From Anaerolineae bacterium (GTDB taxonomy: Bacteria; Chloroflexota; Anaerolineae; B4-G1; SLSP01): 40,478 bases of DNA. Under the pieces are notes generated by a model that was not told the DNA's origin, did no database searches, and saw only the letters and a list, made by a program, of their open reading frames with translations. The position numbers and the translations under genes were made by a program. Below are positions 1 through 8,235 of the stretch, piece after piece. The number at the start of each line of letters is the position of its first letter. Position 1 is the first letter of the stretch. The stretch is taken from NCBI GenBank assembly GCA_026645815.1, contig JAPKMR010000035.1, positions 1 to 40,478 of the forward strand, read 5' to 3'.

Positions 1-802
1 CCGCGTCAGCACAGATGCGGGTACCAATTGCTGCTTCAGGCTCGAGCAGAATGCGCTTGAAATTCTCGGGGTCTCGCCCGCTAAAAATGCGCACTTCCAA
101 ACCGGGGACATCTGCAACGAGCGCCACCATGCGCGCGACCTTATCCGCCATGCCGCCGGTCACATCCACGCCACCCGCCCCACGCAAGAAAGGCTCAACC
201 TCGGGGTAAGTCCGAGGCGTAATCAGCGATATGACCTGGCGTTGGTCATCGAGCACTCCAGGCGCATTGCCCAACAACAAAATCCGGCGCGGGCGCAGGA
301 TAGGGGCAAGATAGAAGAACAGGTCTTCTGTGGAGAGAATGGTGCCGCCGCGCACGCTATCAAAGGCCACATCACCAAAAATCAATGGAATGATGCCCAC
401 TTCCAGAGCGCGCTGAATGGGCGCCAAAGCCAAACTGGCAATGCGACCATCCTCCGCCGCCACCGAAGCCGAAGGTTGCAAACTCAGCACCGGGACATCG
501 GCGCGCATAAAAGCATCTACCACAATTCGGTTCAGGCGCGAAGCCGCTGCACTCACCTGAGAAAAACCATGCCATTCAGTAGGGAAATGCACACCAGCGC
601 GGGTATTGTAACGACTCGCTTCCCAATGCCCAAAAGAACCAGAGCCGTGCCCCAAAAGCAAGCGCAAGTCAGGTTTCTCCGTCAGGGCCTGCCGCAATTC
701 TTCCGCAAGCAGGCGCAGGGTGCCGGCGCGCACCGTAGATTCCCGGCGTTTATCGGTGATCAAAGAGCCGCCCAACTTGATAAACATCAGGTCCTGCGTC
801 AT
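1..802 (-). CDS. ipk: Isopentenyl phosphate kinase, C-terminus cut by window edge
   Basis: An amino-acid-kinase-fold enzyme that phosphorylates isopentenyl phosphate to isopentenyl diphosphate, the last step of the alternative (archaeal-type) mevalonate pathway. The frame is open from ATG 802 to base 1, giving 267 residues, so it is nearly complete for a family of about 245-270. The N-terminus has the KLGGSLITDK nucleotide-binding loop at residues 9-18, then GHGSGSFGH, whose last His is the position that marks IPK among amino-acid kinases. The visible end has the EPEAAIGTRI type of C-terminal strand. The start overlaps the cutA stop in an ATGA arrangement, so the genes are translationally coupled. 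Mevalonate kinase lies two genes upstream in the same operon, which supports the pathway assignment. The function is family inference and no mevalonate-phosphate decarboxylase is visible here. Confidence 0.88.
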   Translation of the reverse strand, partial: MTQDLMFIKLGGSLITDKRRESTVRAGTLRLLAEELRQALTEKPDLRLLLGHGSGSFGHWEASRYNTRAGVHFPTEWHGFSQVSAAASRLNRIVVDAFMRADVPVLSLQPSASVAAEDGRIASLALAPIQRALEVGIIPLIFGDVAFDSVRGGTILSTEDLFFYLAPILRPRRILLLGNAPGVLDDQRQVISLITPRTYPEVEPFLRGAGGVDVTGGMADKVARMVALVADVPGLEVRIFSGRDPENFKRILLEPEAAIGTRICADA

Positions 803-1128
803 GGCTGAGGCTCCTCCAATGCTGCCGCCAACCAGGCAAGGTATGACGCGCTGCCCGCAATCACAGGCACGGCAAGAATCTCCGGTGTCTCGTAAGAGTG
901 CAGGCAACGAATGGTCGCTTCTACCTCAGCGTAAAGTGCGCGAGAAGTCTTGATCAGGCAGAGCCATTCCGGCGCCTCTTCAATAGCGCCTTGCCAGCGA
1001 TAGACACTGGTTATGGGACCGATGAGCTGCACACAGCCCGCAAGTCCCATCTCCACCAAGACATGCGCCAGGCGCTGCGCCTCGGTTTTTTCCGTAGTTG
1101 TGGTAATCACCTGGATGAATTCGTCCAT
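799..1128 (-). CDS. cutA: CutA1 divalent-cation tolerance family protein
   Basis: A 109-residue protein of the CutA1 family: small trimeric cytosolic ferredoxin-like-fold proteins linked to divalent metal tolerance, with a poorly defined molecular role. Visible features are the N-terminal IQVITTTTEKTEAQRLAHVLVE strand-helix unit, the central GCVQLIGPITSVYRWQG, and the C-terminal LHSYETPEILAVPV, which corresponds to the family's HPYEVPEI block. I chose the ATG at 1128 because it opens directly into the CutA fold. The longer frame upstream is antisense-like sequence inside mevalonate kinase. It starts 7 nt after the mevalonate kinase stop, and its TGA overlaps the IPK ATG. Its place between two isoprenoid kinases is unusual for a metal-tolerance gene. 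Confidence 0.9.
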   Translation of the reverse strand: MDEFIQVITTTTEKTEAQRLAHVLVEMGLAGCVQLIGPITSVYRWQGAIEEAPEWLCLIKTSRALYAEVEATIRCLHSYETPEILAVPVIAGSASYLAWLAAALEEPQP

Positions 1129-1135
1129 AGCCCCC

Positions 1136-2059
1136 TCACGTAGTGACCGTCTGCCACACATGAACCGCACCTGCATCGCGCAAGGCTCCAGCGACCGCAG
1201 GCGCCCCTTCCATGGTAACCAGGGCAATGATATTCCCTCCCATTCCGGAACCGGTGAGTTTCGCACCCAATGCGCCCGCCAACCGCGCCGCCTGGACCAG
1301 AGCCTCCAATCGGGGTGTAGAAACTCCAATTTCCACCAGCAGGGCATGGTTTGCATCCATCAGCCTTCCCAGCGCAGGAAGGTCCTGCTGCTCCAAAGCC
1401 GCGCGCGCCATTCTCACCAGAGCACCCATTCGAGAAAAGCGTGCTTCGTAAAAATCAGGATCAGATTCACGACGTTGGCGCACACCCGCCACTGCCTCCC
1501 GAGTTGCGGCTGGGAACCCGCTGTCGGCAATGAGCAAGCGCAGGGGGATGCTGATTTCAAGCACCTCCGGCGCCTTTCCCTTGACGAAGACCACAGGACG
1601 CTCCCAGGCAATCACGGTGTTATCAATACCGCTGGGAGTGCCATGATGCAGTTTCTCGACCTCATACGCCAGGGCACTGGCAACCTCTTCAGAGAGCACA
1701 TGCCCCAGAAAACCGGCAAGTGCTCGCGCCGCTGCAACAGAAACCGCCGCACCGCTCCCCAAGCCCGCCGCGATGGGCAAATCAGAGTGGATAGTGAGCA
1801 CCGCATCAGGTTCATCGCAGTCGAGATGCTCCAGGACCAACCGTGCGAGCGCTGCCAGTGGGTGATCAAGAGCGGCAGTGCGCAGAGCGGTGCGCTGATT
1901 CAGGTCTGCCGCGACCAAAAGTAAACCACTGCCGGGCATGGCAGGCGCCATCCGTGCCCGGCAACGCAAACCAGTCACAGGGACCGCTATCGCAGGTTCC
2001 CCATAGACGACGCTGTGTTCGCCACACAAAATCACTTTTCCGGGAGCGCTACTTTCCAA
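1136..2059 (-). CDS. mvk: Mevalonate kinase (GHMP family)
   Basis: Cytosolic GHMP kinase, 307 residues, converting mevalonate to 5-phosphomevalonate with ATP. It shows APGKVILCGEHSVVYGEPA at residues 5-23, the glycine-rich ATP loop PIAAGLGSGAAVSVA near residue 95, HGTPSGIDNTV around residues 138-148, and the C-terminal GHMP motif LTGSGMGGNI near residue 270. The HGTPSGIDN block points to mevalonate kinase rather than homoserine or galactokinase. The start is a TTG at 2059, preceded 5-8 nt upstream by a GAGGTGGGAG ribosome site; no in-frame ATG gives the complete N-terminal motif. With the downstream IPK it implies isoprenoid synthesis through mevalonate, a minority route among bacteria but known in Chloroflexota. 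Confidence 0.93.
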   Translation of the reverse strand: MESSAPGKVILCGEHSVVYGEPAIAVPVTGLRCRARMAPAMPGSGLLLVAADLNQRTALRTAALDHPLAALARLVLEHLDCDEPDAVLTIHSDLPIAAGLGSGAAVSVAAARALAGFLGHVLSEEVASALAYEVEKLHHGTPSGIDNTVIAWERPVVFVKGKAPEVLEISIPLRLLIADSGFPAATREAVAGVRQRRESDPDFYEARFSRMGALVRMARAALEQQDLPALGRLMDANHALLVEIGVSTPRLEALVQAARLAGALGAKLTGSGMGGNIIALVTMEGAPAVAGALRDAGAVHVWQTVTT

Positions 2060-2098
2060 AATCTCCCACCTCGGAAAATGAACTCAGCGACTGACCCC

Positions 2099-2974
2099 TT
2101 ATCCAAGATACAGGATGCTTGCAGCCGAAACTCCCCAGAGCAACAAATCCACCTGGAGTGGACGGTCGGTCAACAATACCTCGTCCGGCGCCAAAGTGAC
2201 ACCCTCAGCGTGAACGAGGTACAGATAGCGAAAAAGCCCGTAGATGACAAAAGGCACGGTCAGCATCATCGCATGGTTTTGCGGCAGATTGGGCGCGGAG
2301 AAGGTGTACAGGGCATAAGCCAGTAGTGTGGAAGAGGTTACCAGGCTAATGAGCTGATCGAGCAAGCCGCAGGTATAGAACTGTAAGCTCTCACGGTGAT
2401 TACCAGCTTCTTCCCCCAACAGCATCAACTCGCCGCGGCGCTTGCCCAATGCCAGGAAGAGCGCGAGCAACGTTGTGCAGATGTACAGCCATGGAGAAAA
2501 GTTCTCTGCATCCACCAGCGGTGTGCCCGCCGCCACCCGCAACACAAAACCAGCGGCAATCGCGATAATATCCAACAACACAATGTTCTTGAGATACAGG
2601 GAATAGGCGATTTGCAATACCAGGTACCCCGCAAGAATTAAGCCAAAGCCGGTAGAAAGCCAGAAGGCGATTGCCAGCGAGGCAAGCCCTACCACGATAG
2701 CGAAGCCAAGCGCCAGTCGCGGCGAGAGTGCCCCCGAAGCCAGAGGACGCTGCCGCTTGCGGGGATGCTGGCGGTCTTTTTCCATGTCTACAATGTCATT
2801 GATGATGTAAACCACGCCAGAAATCAGACTAAAAAGCAGAAAGCCCAAGACTGTCCGCCACAAATAATCCCACTGGAAGATTTTCTTATCAAACACCAGT
2901 GCAGCGAAAATAATGCCGTTTTTCGTCCATTGTTTGGGGCGCATGGTTTTGAATAAAGCTCGCAATATCTGCAT
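2099..2974 (-). CDS. UbiA-family prenyltransferase, decaprenyl-phosphate phosphoribosyltransferase-like
   Basis: Integral membrane prenyltransferase of 291 residues with about eight to nine hydrophobic segments. The first Asp-rich motif NDIVDMEKDRQHPRKR is at residues 59-74, and the second region YSLYLKNIVLLDIIAIAAGF follows near residue 125. The N-terminal MRPKQWTKN signature is the one seen in decaprenyl-phosphate phosphoribosyltransferases (Rv3806c-like), which attach phosphoribose to a polyprenyl phosphate. The exact acceptor here is not proven. The ATG at 2974 is chosen over the GTG 15 nt upstream because a GGAGGT ribosome site ends 7 nt before it. It is first in an operon with mevalonate kinase, CutA and IPK, so an isoprenoid-consuming enzyme sits with isoprenoid-producing ones. 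Confidence 0.85.
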   Translation of the reverse strand: MQILRALFKTMRPKQWTKNGIIFAALVFDKKIFQWDYLWRTVLGFLLFSLISGVVYIINDIVDMEKDRQHPRKRQRPLASGALSPRLALGFAIVVGLASLAIAFWLSTGFGLILAGYLVLQIAYSLYLKNIVLLDIIAIAAGFVLRVAAGTPLVDAENFSPWLYICTTLLALFLALGKRRGELMLLGEEAGNHRESLQFYTCGLLDQLISLVTSSTLLAYALYTFSAPNLPQNHAMMLTVPFVIYGLFRYLYLVHAEGVTLAPDEVLLTDRPLQVDLLLWGVSAASILYLG

Positions 2975-2994
2975 GATGGGTACCTCCACAAATA

Positions 2995-3022
2995 ATCATA
3001 TCAGAATCGTGGTAGTCGGCAA
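2995..3022 (-). promoter_or_regulatory. Candidate promoter of the isoprenoid operon
   Basis: On the minus strand a TTGCCG -35-like box (3017-3022) is separated by 16 nt from a TATGAT -10-like box (2995-3000), just ahead of the GGAGGT ribosome site of the UbiA-type gene. The start point would leave a leader of only about 15 nt. The rest of the 2990-3341 gap shows no gene or clear repeat. Confidence 0.35.
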
Positions 3023-3341
3023 CTGTGCAAGAATGAAACTTCGTCAGTCTTTCGACAAGCATCGCCCTATGGCTCAGAAGACGGCTCCAACCAACATTCC
3101 CAAGGCGGCTGAGCCGTAAGACCTCCCTCTGGCAAACATCCCCAACGATAAAGTCACAGGAGCGAGCAAATCGCACAAGCCCAAGGCAAAAAAGTGACCC
3201 GGTTTTGCTCCCAAATCGAAATGTATCCAGCGGTGTTTGATGCTATACTAATCAAAGAGGGTTTTACACGACAAAGCCGCTGTTTGGAATTCCTTTTCAT
3301 ACCTGATAGCCAGCTGCAATTCAACCCAAAAGGAGGCAAAT

Positions 3342-3716
3342 ATGTCCAAGATGCTCAGAACAACCTTTTTGAGCCATGCTGTGGTCGCAGGTATCCCCGG
3401 GCTACTCCTCTTGATCATTCCCGGGCGCTTCCTCCAGGCGCTTGAATGGGCGCCCATAGACCCCGTGCTCAGCCGGGTGTTGGGAGCTGCATTCCTCGCG
3501 CTGGCGTGGAGCTCTTTCCAGGGCTGGCGACGCGCCAATCAGGCAGAGGTTCACACGCTCGTGGAGCTGGAACTCACTTTCACCGTCCTTGCCTGCGTAG
3601 GCTTGTTGCGGCACCTGCTCTTTGGGCGCTGGCCCTTCGTAGTCTGGCTGTTATTCGCCGTATTTGCGCTCTATGCCCTGGCTTGGGCCATGGCATTGTT
3701 CCGGCGGCAACGCTGA
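3342..3716 (+). CDS. Small four-helix membrane protein, unknown function
   Basis: A 124-residue, strongly hydrophobic protein with four likely transmembrane helices (about residues 10-28, 42-62, 71-91 and 96-118) and a basic C-terminal tail FRRQR. It has no catalytic or binding motif that I recognise. A strong AGGAGG ribosome site at 3331-3336 precedes the ATG by 5 nt, which argues it is a real gene. It stands alone, converging on the glycyl radical enzyme operon with a 33-nt gap and no visible terminator hairpin. Its size and topology resemble small DoxX/DUF4345-like membrane proteins, but I cannot assign a family. Confidence 0.75.
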   Translation: MSKMLRTTFLSHAVVAGIPGLLLLIIPGRFLQALEWAPIDPVLSRVLGAAFLALAWSSFQGWRRANQAEVHTLVELELTFTVLACVGLLRHLLFGRWPFVVWLLFAVFALYALAWAMALFRRQR

Positions 3717-3749
3717 GAAGCAGCGCAAGAAAGACTTTCCGCCGCGCCT

Positions 3750-6116
3750 TCACAACCCTTCGTGGGCGGTGCGGGCGATGATTTCTTCCTGCAGCGCTTC
3801 ACTCAAATCGCAGAAGTAGTCACTGTACCCTGCCACTCGGACGATGAGGTCACGGTATTGCTCCGGGTTACGTTGTGCTGCACGCAGAGTAGCCGCATCC
3901 ACCACATTGAACTGGATGTGGTGCCCATCCAGATTGAAGTAACCTCGCACCAGCTGCACGAGCCGGTCCAGACCCTCTTCGCCGGCAAGCACTTGGGGCG
4001 TAAACTTTTGATTCAAGAGCGTGCCACCCGTGCGAACGTGATCCATCTTCGCCGCAGAGCGCACAGCAGCGGTAGGACCATGGCGGTCCATTCCCTGCAC
4101 GGGTGAAATCCCCTCCGAGAGTGGCGTGGTCGCCAACCGCCCATCGGATGTGGCGCCCGTCACCGAGCCGAAGTAGATATGGCACGTGGTGGGCAGCAGA
4201 TTGATCTGATAATGCCCGCCCTTGGTGTTGGGGCGCCCCTCGATGGCATCGTAATAGATCTCGAAGACGCGCGTCATCAGGCTATCGGCATAATCATCGT
4301 CGTTGCCGTATTTGGGGGTACGCTGCAGTAAGCGCTGCCGCAAGCGCTCCTCGCCCTCGAAGTTCTGCGCCAGGGTAGCGAGCAGCTCACCCATGCTCAG
4401 GGTACGCTGATCGAAAACATGATATTGAATCGCGGTGAGCGCATCCGCCATCGTGCCAAGCCCCACCCCTTGAATGTAGGTCGTATTGTAGCGCGCACCG
4501 CCATCGTGATAATCCTTCCCGGCCGCAATACAGTCATCAATAAGCAACGAAAGAAAAGGGCAGGGCATATAGCGCGCGTAGAGCCGCTCGATTACCGCAT
4601 TACCGCGCACTTTGATATCCACGAAATAGCGCACCTGCCGGGCAAAGGCATCGAGCAACGCCTCCATGGTCTCAAAATTCCGTGGATCGCCGGTCGCTAA
4701 CCCGAGCTGCACCCCCGTGCGAGGATCCAGGCCATTGTTCAGGGTGAGTTCCAGCACCTTGGGCAGGTTGAAGTAGCCGGTGAGGTTGTAATTCTCCTTG
4801 CCGAAAGCTCCTACTTCCACGCAACCACTCGATCCGCCGCAGCGCGCATCCACCACAGATTTGCCCATGCGCATGAGCTCCTGGGCGATGAGATCGGCGT
4901 TGAAGAGCGAGGGTTGCCCGAAACCCGTGCGCAGAATCCGCGCCGCACGCTTGATGAAGCGATCCGGGTTCTTCTTGCTCACCTGAAGCGAGGTCGAAGG
5001 CTGCAACAGCCGCATTTCCTCCACGACATCCAGTAACAAGTAGGAAACCTCGTTGACGCCATCGCCGCCGTCGGGTCGCACGCCGCCGATGTTGATCTGC
5101 GCGAAATCCGTGTAGGTGCCGCTTTCGGCGGCGGTAACCCCCACCTTGGGCGGCGCCGGTTGGTTATTGAACTTGACCCAGAAACACTGTAGCAGTTCCT
5201 CCGCGCGCTCCCGGGTGAGCGTGCCCCCCGCAATACCACGTTCATAGAAGGGCAACAGATGCTGGTCCAACCGCCCAGGGCAGAAGGCATCCCAGGTATT
5301 CAGCTCCGTGGTGACCCCCAGATGGACGAACCAGTACATCTGCAGCGCTTCCCAGAAATCACGTGGCGCATGAGCGGGGACCTGCGTGCAGACTTCGGCG
5401 ATATGCAAGAGCTCCGCCCGGCGTTGCGGATCTGCTTCCACAGCCGCGAGCCGGTGCGCCTCAGCCGCATGTCGCTCCGCAAGACGGATCAACGCGCCGG
5501 CAGCGATGCACATGGCTTTGAGCTGTTCCTGCCGTGCGTAGACGTCGGGATCGTTGAAGTAATCCAGCGCCGCCAGCTGCACATCTATCCGCGCCTGGAA
5601 CTCCAATAGCCCCTCATGATAGATTTTGTCATCCATCACCGTATGCCCAGGCGCGCGCTGCTCCATGAACTCGGTGAAAATACCCGCCTCATAGGCTGCC
5701 ACCCATTCCGGCGTCATCTCGCGGAAAAGCAGTTCACGCATAGACTTCCCTTGCCAGAAGGGAATGATAGCCTCAGCATAAGCCTGACGTGTCTCAGGAC
5801 TGACGCGGAATGCCGTCTTCTCACGCGCATCCAGGATATCCAGGTCTTCGAGCGAATGGCAGCAGAGCTCCGGGAATGTCGGAGCGGCTTTGGGAGCAGG
5901 TCCCTTCTCGCCCACAATCAATTCACCAGGATTGATGCAGAGCGTCTTGTGCTCCATCAGATAGGCGAAAGCTTCAGCGCGCTGCACCGGCGTAGAGCAC
6001 AACCCGGTTTGCTGCCGGTAAAAGGCCGTGAGCAGCTCCGCGCGCTCCGCCGAAAGCGTCTCACGGGTATCGAGGCTCTGTTGGCGCAACAGGCGCACAC
6101 GTTCAGTCATTGCCAT
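3750..6116 (-). CDS. hypD: Glycyl radical enzyme, trans-4-hydroxy-L-proline dehydratase (HypD) type
   Basis: An oxygen-sensitive radical enzyme of 788 residues, full length for the PFL-like dehydratase group. The glycyl radical site is RVAGYSDYF with Gly763. The thiyl-radical cysteine lies in GGSSGCVEVG (Cys432, with Glu434). Other residues in the positions reported for HypD are His158 (APGHTVMDDK), Asp276 (NTWDAF), Ser332, Phe338, Tyr448 and Thr643, all at a constant offset of two from the numbering I recall for Clostridioides HypD. GCVEV rather than GCVEP argues against choline lyase or glycerol dehydratase. HypD removes water from trans-4-hydroxyproline to give pyrroline-5-carboxylate. The ATG at 6116 has an AGGAG site 7 nt upstream. 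It lies 72 nt downstream of its activase. No proC gene is in the window, so the substrate remains inference. Confidence 0.85.
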   Translation of the reverse strand: MAMTERVRLLRQQSLDTRETLSAERAELLTAFYRQQTGLCSTPVQRAEAFAYLMEHKTLCINPGELIVGEKGPAPKAAPTFPELCCHSLEDLDILDAREKTAFRVSPETRQAYAEAIIPFWQGKSMRELLFREMTPEWVAAYEAGIFTEFMEQRAPGHTVMDDKIYHEGLLEFQARIDVQLAALDYFNDPDVYARQEQLKAMCIAAGALIRLAERHAAEAHRLAAVEADPQRRAELLHIAEVCTQVPAHAPRDFWEALQMYWFVHLGVTTELNTWDAFCPGRLDQHLLPFYERGIAGGTLTRERAEELLQCFWVKFNNQPAPPKVGVTAAESGTYTDFAQINIGGVRPDGGDGVNEVSYLLLDVVEEMRLLQPSTSLQVSKKNPDRFIKRAARILRTGFGQPSLFNADLIAQELMRMGKSVVDARCGGSSGCVEVGAFGKENYNLTGYFNLPKVLELTLNNGLDPRTGVQLGLATGDPRNFETMEALLDAFARQVRYFVDIKVRGNAVIERLYARYMPCPFLSLLIDDCIAAGKDYHDGGARYNTTYIQGVGLGTMADALTAIQYHVFDQRTLSMGELLATLAQNFEGEERLRQRLLQRTPKYGNDDDYADSLMTRVFEIYYDAIEGRPNTKGGHYQINLLPTTCHIYFGSVTGATSDGRLATTPLSEGISPVQGMDRHGPTAAVRSAAKMDHVRTGGTLLNQKFTPQVLAGEEGLDRLVQLVRGYFNLDGHHIQFNVVDAATLRAAQRNPEQYRDLIVRVAGYSDYFCDLSEALQEEIIARTAHEGL

Positions 6117-6188
6117 AGCACCTCTCCTTTCTCCAAACACATCGAAAAATGAGCGGGGGAGCAAAGCGCACCTTACGTAGCATGGCTC

Positions 6189-7091
6189 CTACTTATTATA
6201 GCCGACTTCCAGCCCACAGGCTTCCAGCATTCTACAAGCCCTCTCCAGCACCTCCGGCGCGGGGACAGGCACATTCGCAAGCGAATACGCGCGCCCCAGC
6301 GCCGTATATTTGGCGCCAGCGATATCGTGATAACCGAGCAGCTCGACCGGATAACGTCGAGGGAGGGAAGCGATGAACGCGCCCAACTGCTGCACGTTCT
6401 CCACATCATCGTTTATCCCTGGAATCAACGGCACACGCACAATGACCTGCGCGCCGCGTTCGCTCAGAGCGCGCAGGTTACGCAGAATCGGCGCATTGGA
6501 AGCCCCGGTATAACGTTGGTGACGGATATCGTCCATCAACTTGAGATCATAGAGAAAGAGCTGCACATCCTGCCACAAGCTCCCGAAGGCTTCCCAGGGC
6601 GCGTAGCCGCAGGTATCCACTACGGTATGGATTTCCCGTTCGCGGCAGGCGCGCAACGCCGCAGCCAAGAATTCCGCCTGGAGCAACGGTTCGCCGCCGG
6701 AAAAGGTCACACCGCCGCCGGAGGCGTCATGAAAGGGGGTATCGCGCTCAATCTCGCGCAGCAACGCGGCAACGGTGATTTCACGTCCCACCAGCTCCCG
6801 TGCGCCGCTAAAGCAAATCTCGGCACACCGCCCGCAGCGCTCGCAGCGTGTCCGGTCGGTGATGGAGGTCGCTTCGAGGTGAATCGCACCCTGGGGACAT
6901 ACCGCGACACAGGCGCCGCAGCGCGTGCAGCGGTTGGCGCGGATCAGCAGCTCCGGCTCTGGGGATTGGCTCTCCGGGTTGTGGCACCACCGGCACGTCA
7001 GCGGACAGCCCTTGAGGAAGACCGTCGTGCGGATGCCCGGTCCATCGTGAATGGCATAGCGCTTGATATCGAAAATCGTTCCCGTGAGCAT
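6189..7091 (-). CDS. Glycyl radical enzyme activating protein (radical SAM)
   Basis: A 300-residue radical-SAM activase that abstracts hydrogen from the glycine of the partner enzyme encoded downstream. The radical-SAM cluster motif CPLTCRWC supplies Cys29, Cys33 and Cys36. It is followed by an inserted double ferredoxin domain with cysteines at 55, 58, 61 and 65 and at 83, 86, 89 and 93. This insert is typical of activases for the dehydratase-type enzymes and absent from the classical PflA. The GGGVTFSGGEPLLQ block binds S-adenosylmethionine, and the DTCGY and YDLKLMD motifs follow. The ATG at 7091 opens directly into TGTIFDIKRYAIHDGPGIRTTVF, the canonical start; its ribosome site is weak. 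It is first in a two-gene operon with the hypD-like enzyme. Confidence 0.93.
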   Translation of the reverse strand: MLTGTIFDIKRYAIHDGPGIRTTVFLKGCPLTCRWCHNPESQSPEPELLIRANRCTRCGACVAVCPQGAIHLEATSITDRTRCERCGRCAEICFSGARELVGREITVAALLREIERDTPFHDASGGGVTFSGGEPLLQAEFLAAALRACREREIHTVVDTCGYAPWEAFGSLWQDVQLFLYDLKLMDDIRHQRYTGASNAPILRNLRALSERGAQVIVRVPLIPGINDDVENVQQLGAFIASLPRRYPVELLGYHDIAGAKYTALGRAYSLANVPVPAPEVLERACRMLEACGLEVGYNK

Positions 7092-7496
7092 GGCGCCTAT
7101 GATACACCCGTTGGGGGAAAGGGCAGAACAGAAGGAAACCATCTACGAAGTGCTGGTTGCCGCTGTGTCCCAGACTGAAGATCAATAGCGGAGACACCTG
7201 AAAGACCCTGTTGCAAGAAGAGATAGTCCCACCGGATGGAATCGAGACCGAATTCTGACTGGTGGCGTCTTCAACTCGTGGCGCTCTTATGCGCCGTCAG
7301 CTGTTGCGATTACCTTCAGGTCAGGTTGGTCAGGATCGTCCCAAACTCAGAAATCCTCAACGGCGTGCCTGGATATTGCAGAGTGCTTGTGCTTTCTCAG
7401 GATTCAGGAAGGCGAGGGACATGGAGATTGTGGGAGTCACCGTCTGTACTCGCCTGGCTCACTCCTGGAGCATGCCGCAGCAGCGTTGGCGCAACC
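7092..7496. other. Intergenic stretch, no gene recognised
   Basis: About 400 bases between the activase start and the nucleotidyltransferase stop. Short open frames occur on both strands, but none has a ribosome site or a recognisable protein. I saw no clear terminator or repeat. Confidence 0.5.
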
Positions 7497-7934
7497 TCAC
7501 TGCAGATTCTCTATATCGGCCAAGTCCTGTAACCGACCAGAAGCCTTTTTGCTGTGTTTCAGGTTTTCCAGGTCAATGAACGTGACCATCACCCCGTCTA
7601 GGTCTACCTCGACCCGTTTCTCATAACACTGTGCAAACTCGACGCCGGGCGGCGTGGTGATGATGTCCATCCGGTTTGGCGGATAACCCAACTGAATGAT
7701 CTGATCTGGAACAAGAAAATCGGCCTCTTGCAATCCGAGTGAACCAAAGCCGAATTGCTCCAACGCCCGTGCCATCCCAGCAGCGTTCGCGGGACTCATC
7801 TCTATCCAGATATCGATGCCTATGGTGTAGCGGGGATAACCGTGGAACGCCACTGCATAGCCGCCAATCACCAAGTACCGCACCGCATTAGCGTTTAATG
7901 ATTCGATAAACTCTCTGAAATCCTGGTTCAGCAC
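7497..7934 (-). CDS. Nucleotidyltransferase-fold protein (MNT/AbiEii-like), possible toxin-antitoxin component
   Basis: A 145-residue protein with the minimal nucleotidyltransferase layout: RYLVIGGYAVAFHGYPRYT at residues 19-37 is the glycine motif, followed by the acidic pair in IDIWIE. A second conserved region is DIITTPPGVEFAQCYEKRVEVDLDGV, and the end is FIDLENLKHSKKASGRLQDLADIENL. In the family these acidic residues bind metal and nucleotide. The start is a GTG at 7934 with an AGGTGG site about 8 nt upstream. It overlaps the preceding small gene by 47 nt in another frame. Pairing with a small helical protein is typical of addiction-like cassettes of this family, but I cannot tell toxin from antitoxin. 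The frame looks intact. Confidence 0.75.
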   Translation of the reverse strand: MLNQDFREFIESLNANAVRYLVIGGYAVAFHGYPRYTIGIDIWIEMSPANAAGMARALEQFGFGSLGLQEADFLVPDQIIQLGYPPNRMDIITTPPGVEFAQCYEKRVEVDLDGVMVTFIDLENLKHSKKASGRLQDLADIENLQ

Positions 7935-8085
7935 CGTATCGCCACCTGTGATATTCCTGACGGATTTGCTCTAGAGTTGCCAGCCGCGTTTGGTACGATT
8001 GCGACTGCCAATAGGAGAACTCACTGGTCTGTTCACCTATGGCCACTTTGGTATAGACCTTTTGGATACTCCTGGATACTGCCAC
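7888..8085 (-). CDS. Small conserved partner of the nucleotidyltransferase
   Basis: A 65-residue basic protein containing SYWQSQSYQTRLATLEQIRQEYHRWRYG and ending RVYRIIKR. Proteins of this layout (a Trp-containing helix, R-L-A-x-L-E-x-x-R-x-x-Y, then a final RVYR strand) commonly sit directly upstream of nucleotidyltransferases like the next gene; this is from memory of the pattern. No catalytic motif is visible. It starts with GTG at 8085 behind a very strong GGGGAGGAGAGG site and overlaps its partner by 47 nt, so translation is probably coupled. It could be the antitoxin or an adaptor. Confidence 0.65.
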   Translation of the reverse strand: MAVSRSIQKVYTKVAIGEQTSEFSYWQSQSYQTRLATLEQIRQEYHRWRYGAEPGFQRVYRIIKR

Positions 8086-8206
8086 CCTCTCCTCCCCAAC
8101 AGAATCAACTGAACAACCTCTATGGCATTCTGACGAAACTTCTCCTGGTTGTCGTTTGACGTATCACCTTGATGTTTGAATCAGCGTGGAAAGCGATCCT
8201 TAACGC

Positions 8207-8235
8207 ATTGTAGGCGAGATCGTTGGTGGTGTCAA
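8207..8235 (-). promoter_or_regulatory. Strong sigma-70-type promoter of the small protein/nucleotidyltransferase pair
   Basis: On the minus strand a perfect TTGACA -35 box (8230-8235) is followed after exactly 17 nt by TACAAT (8207-8212). Transcription would start near 8200 and give a leader of about 115 nt before the GTG at 8085. No other gene lies between, so the pair has its own promoter. Confidence 0.7.

Noticed and set aside
1013..1924. A 303-codon open frame on the plus strand
   Set aside because: Antisense to cutA and mevalonate kinase, which have clear motifs; no ribosome site and a basic, low-complexity composition.
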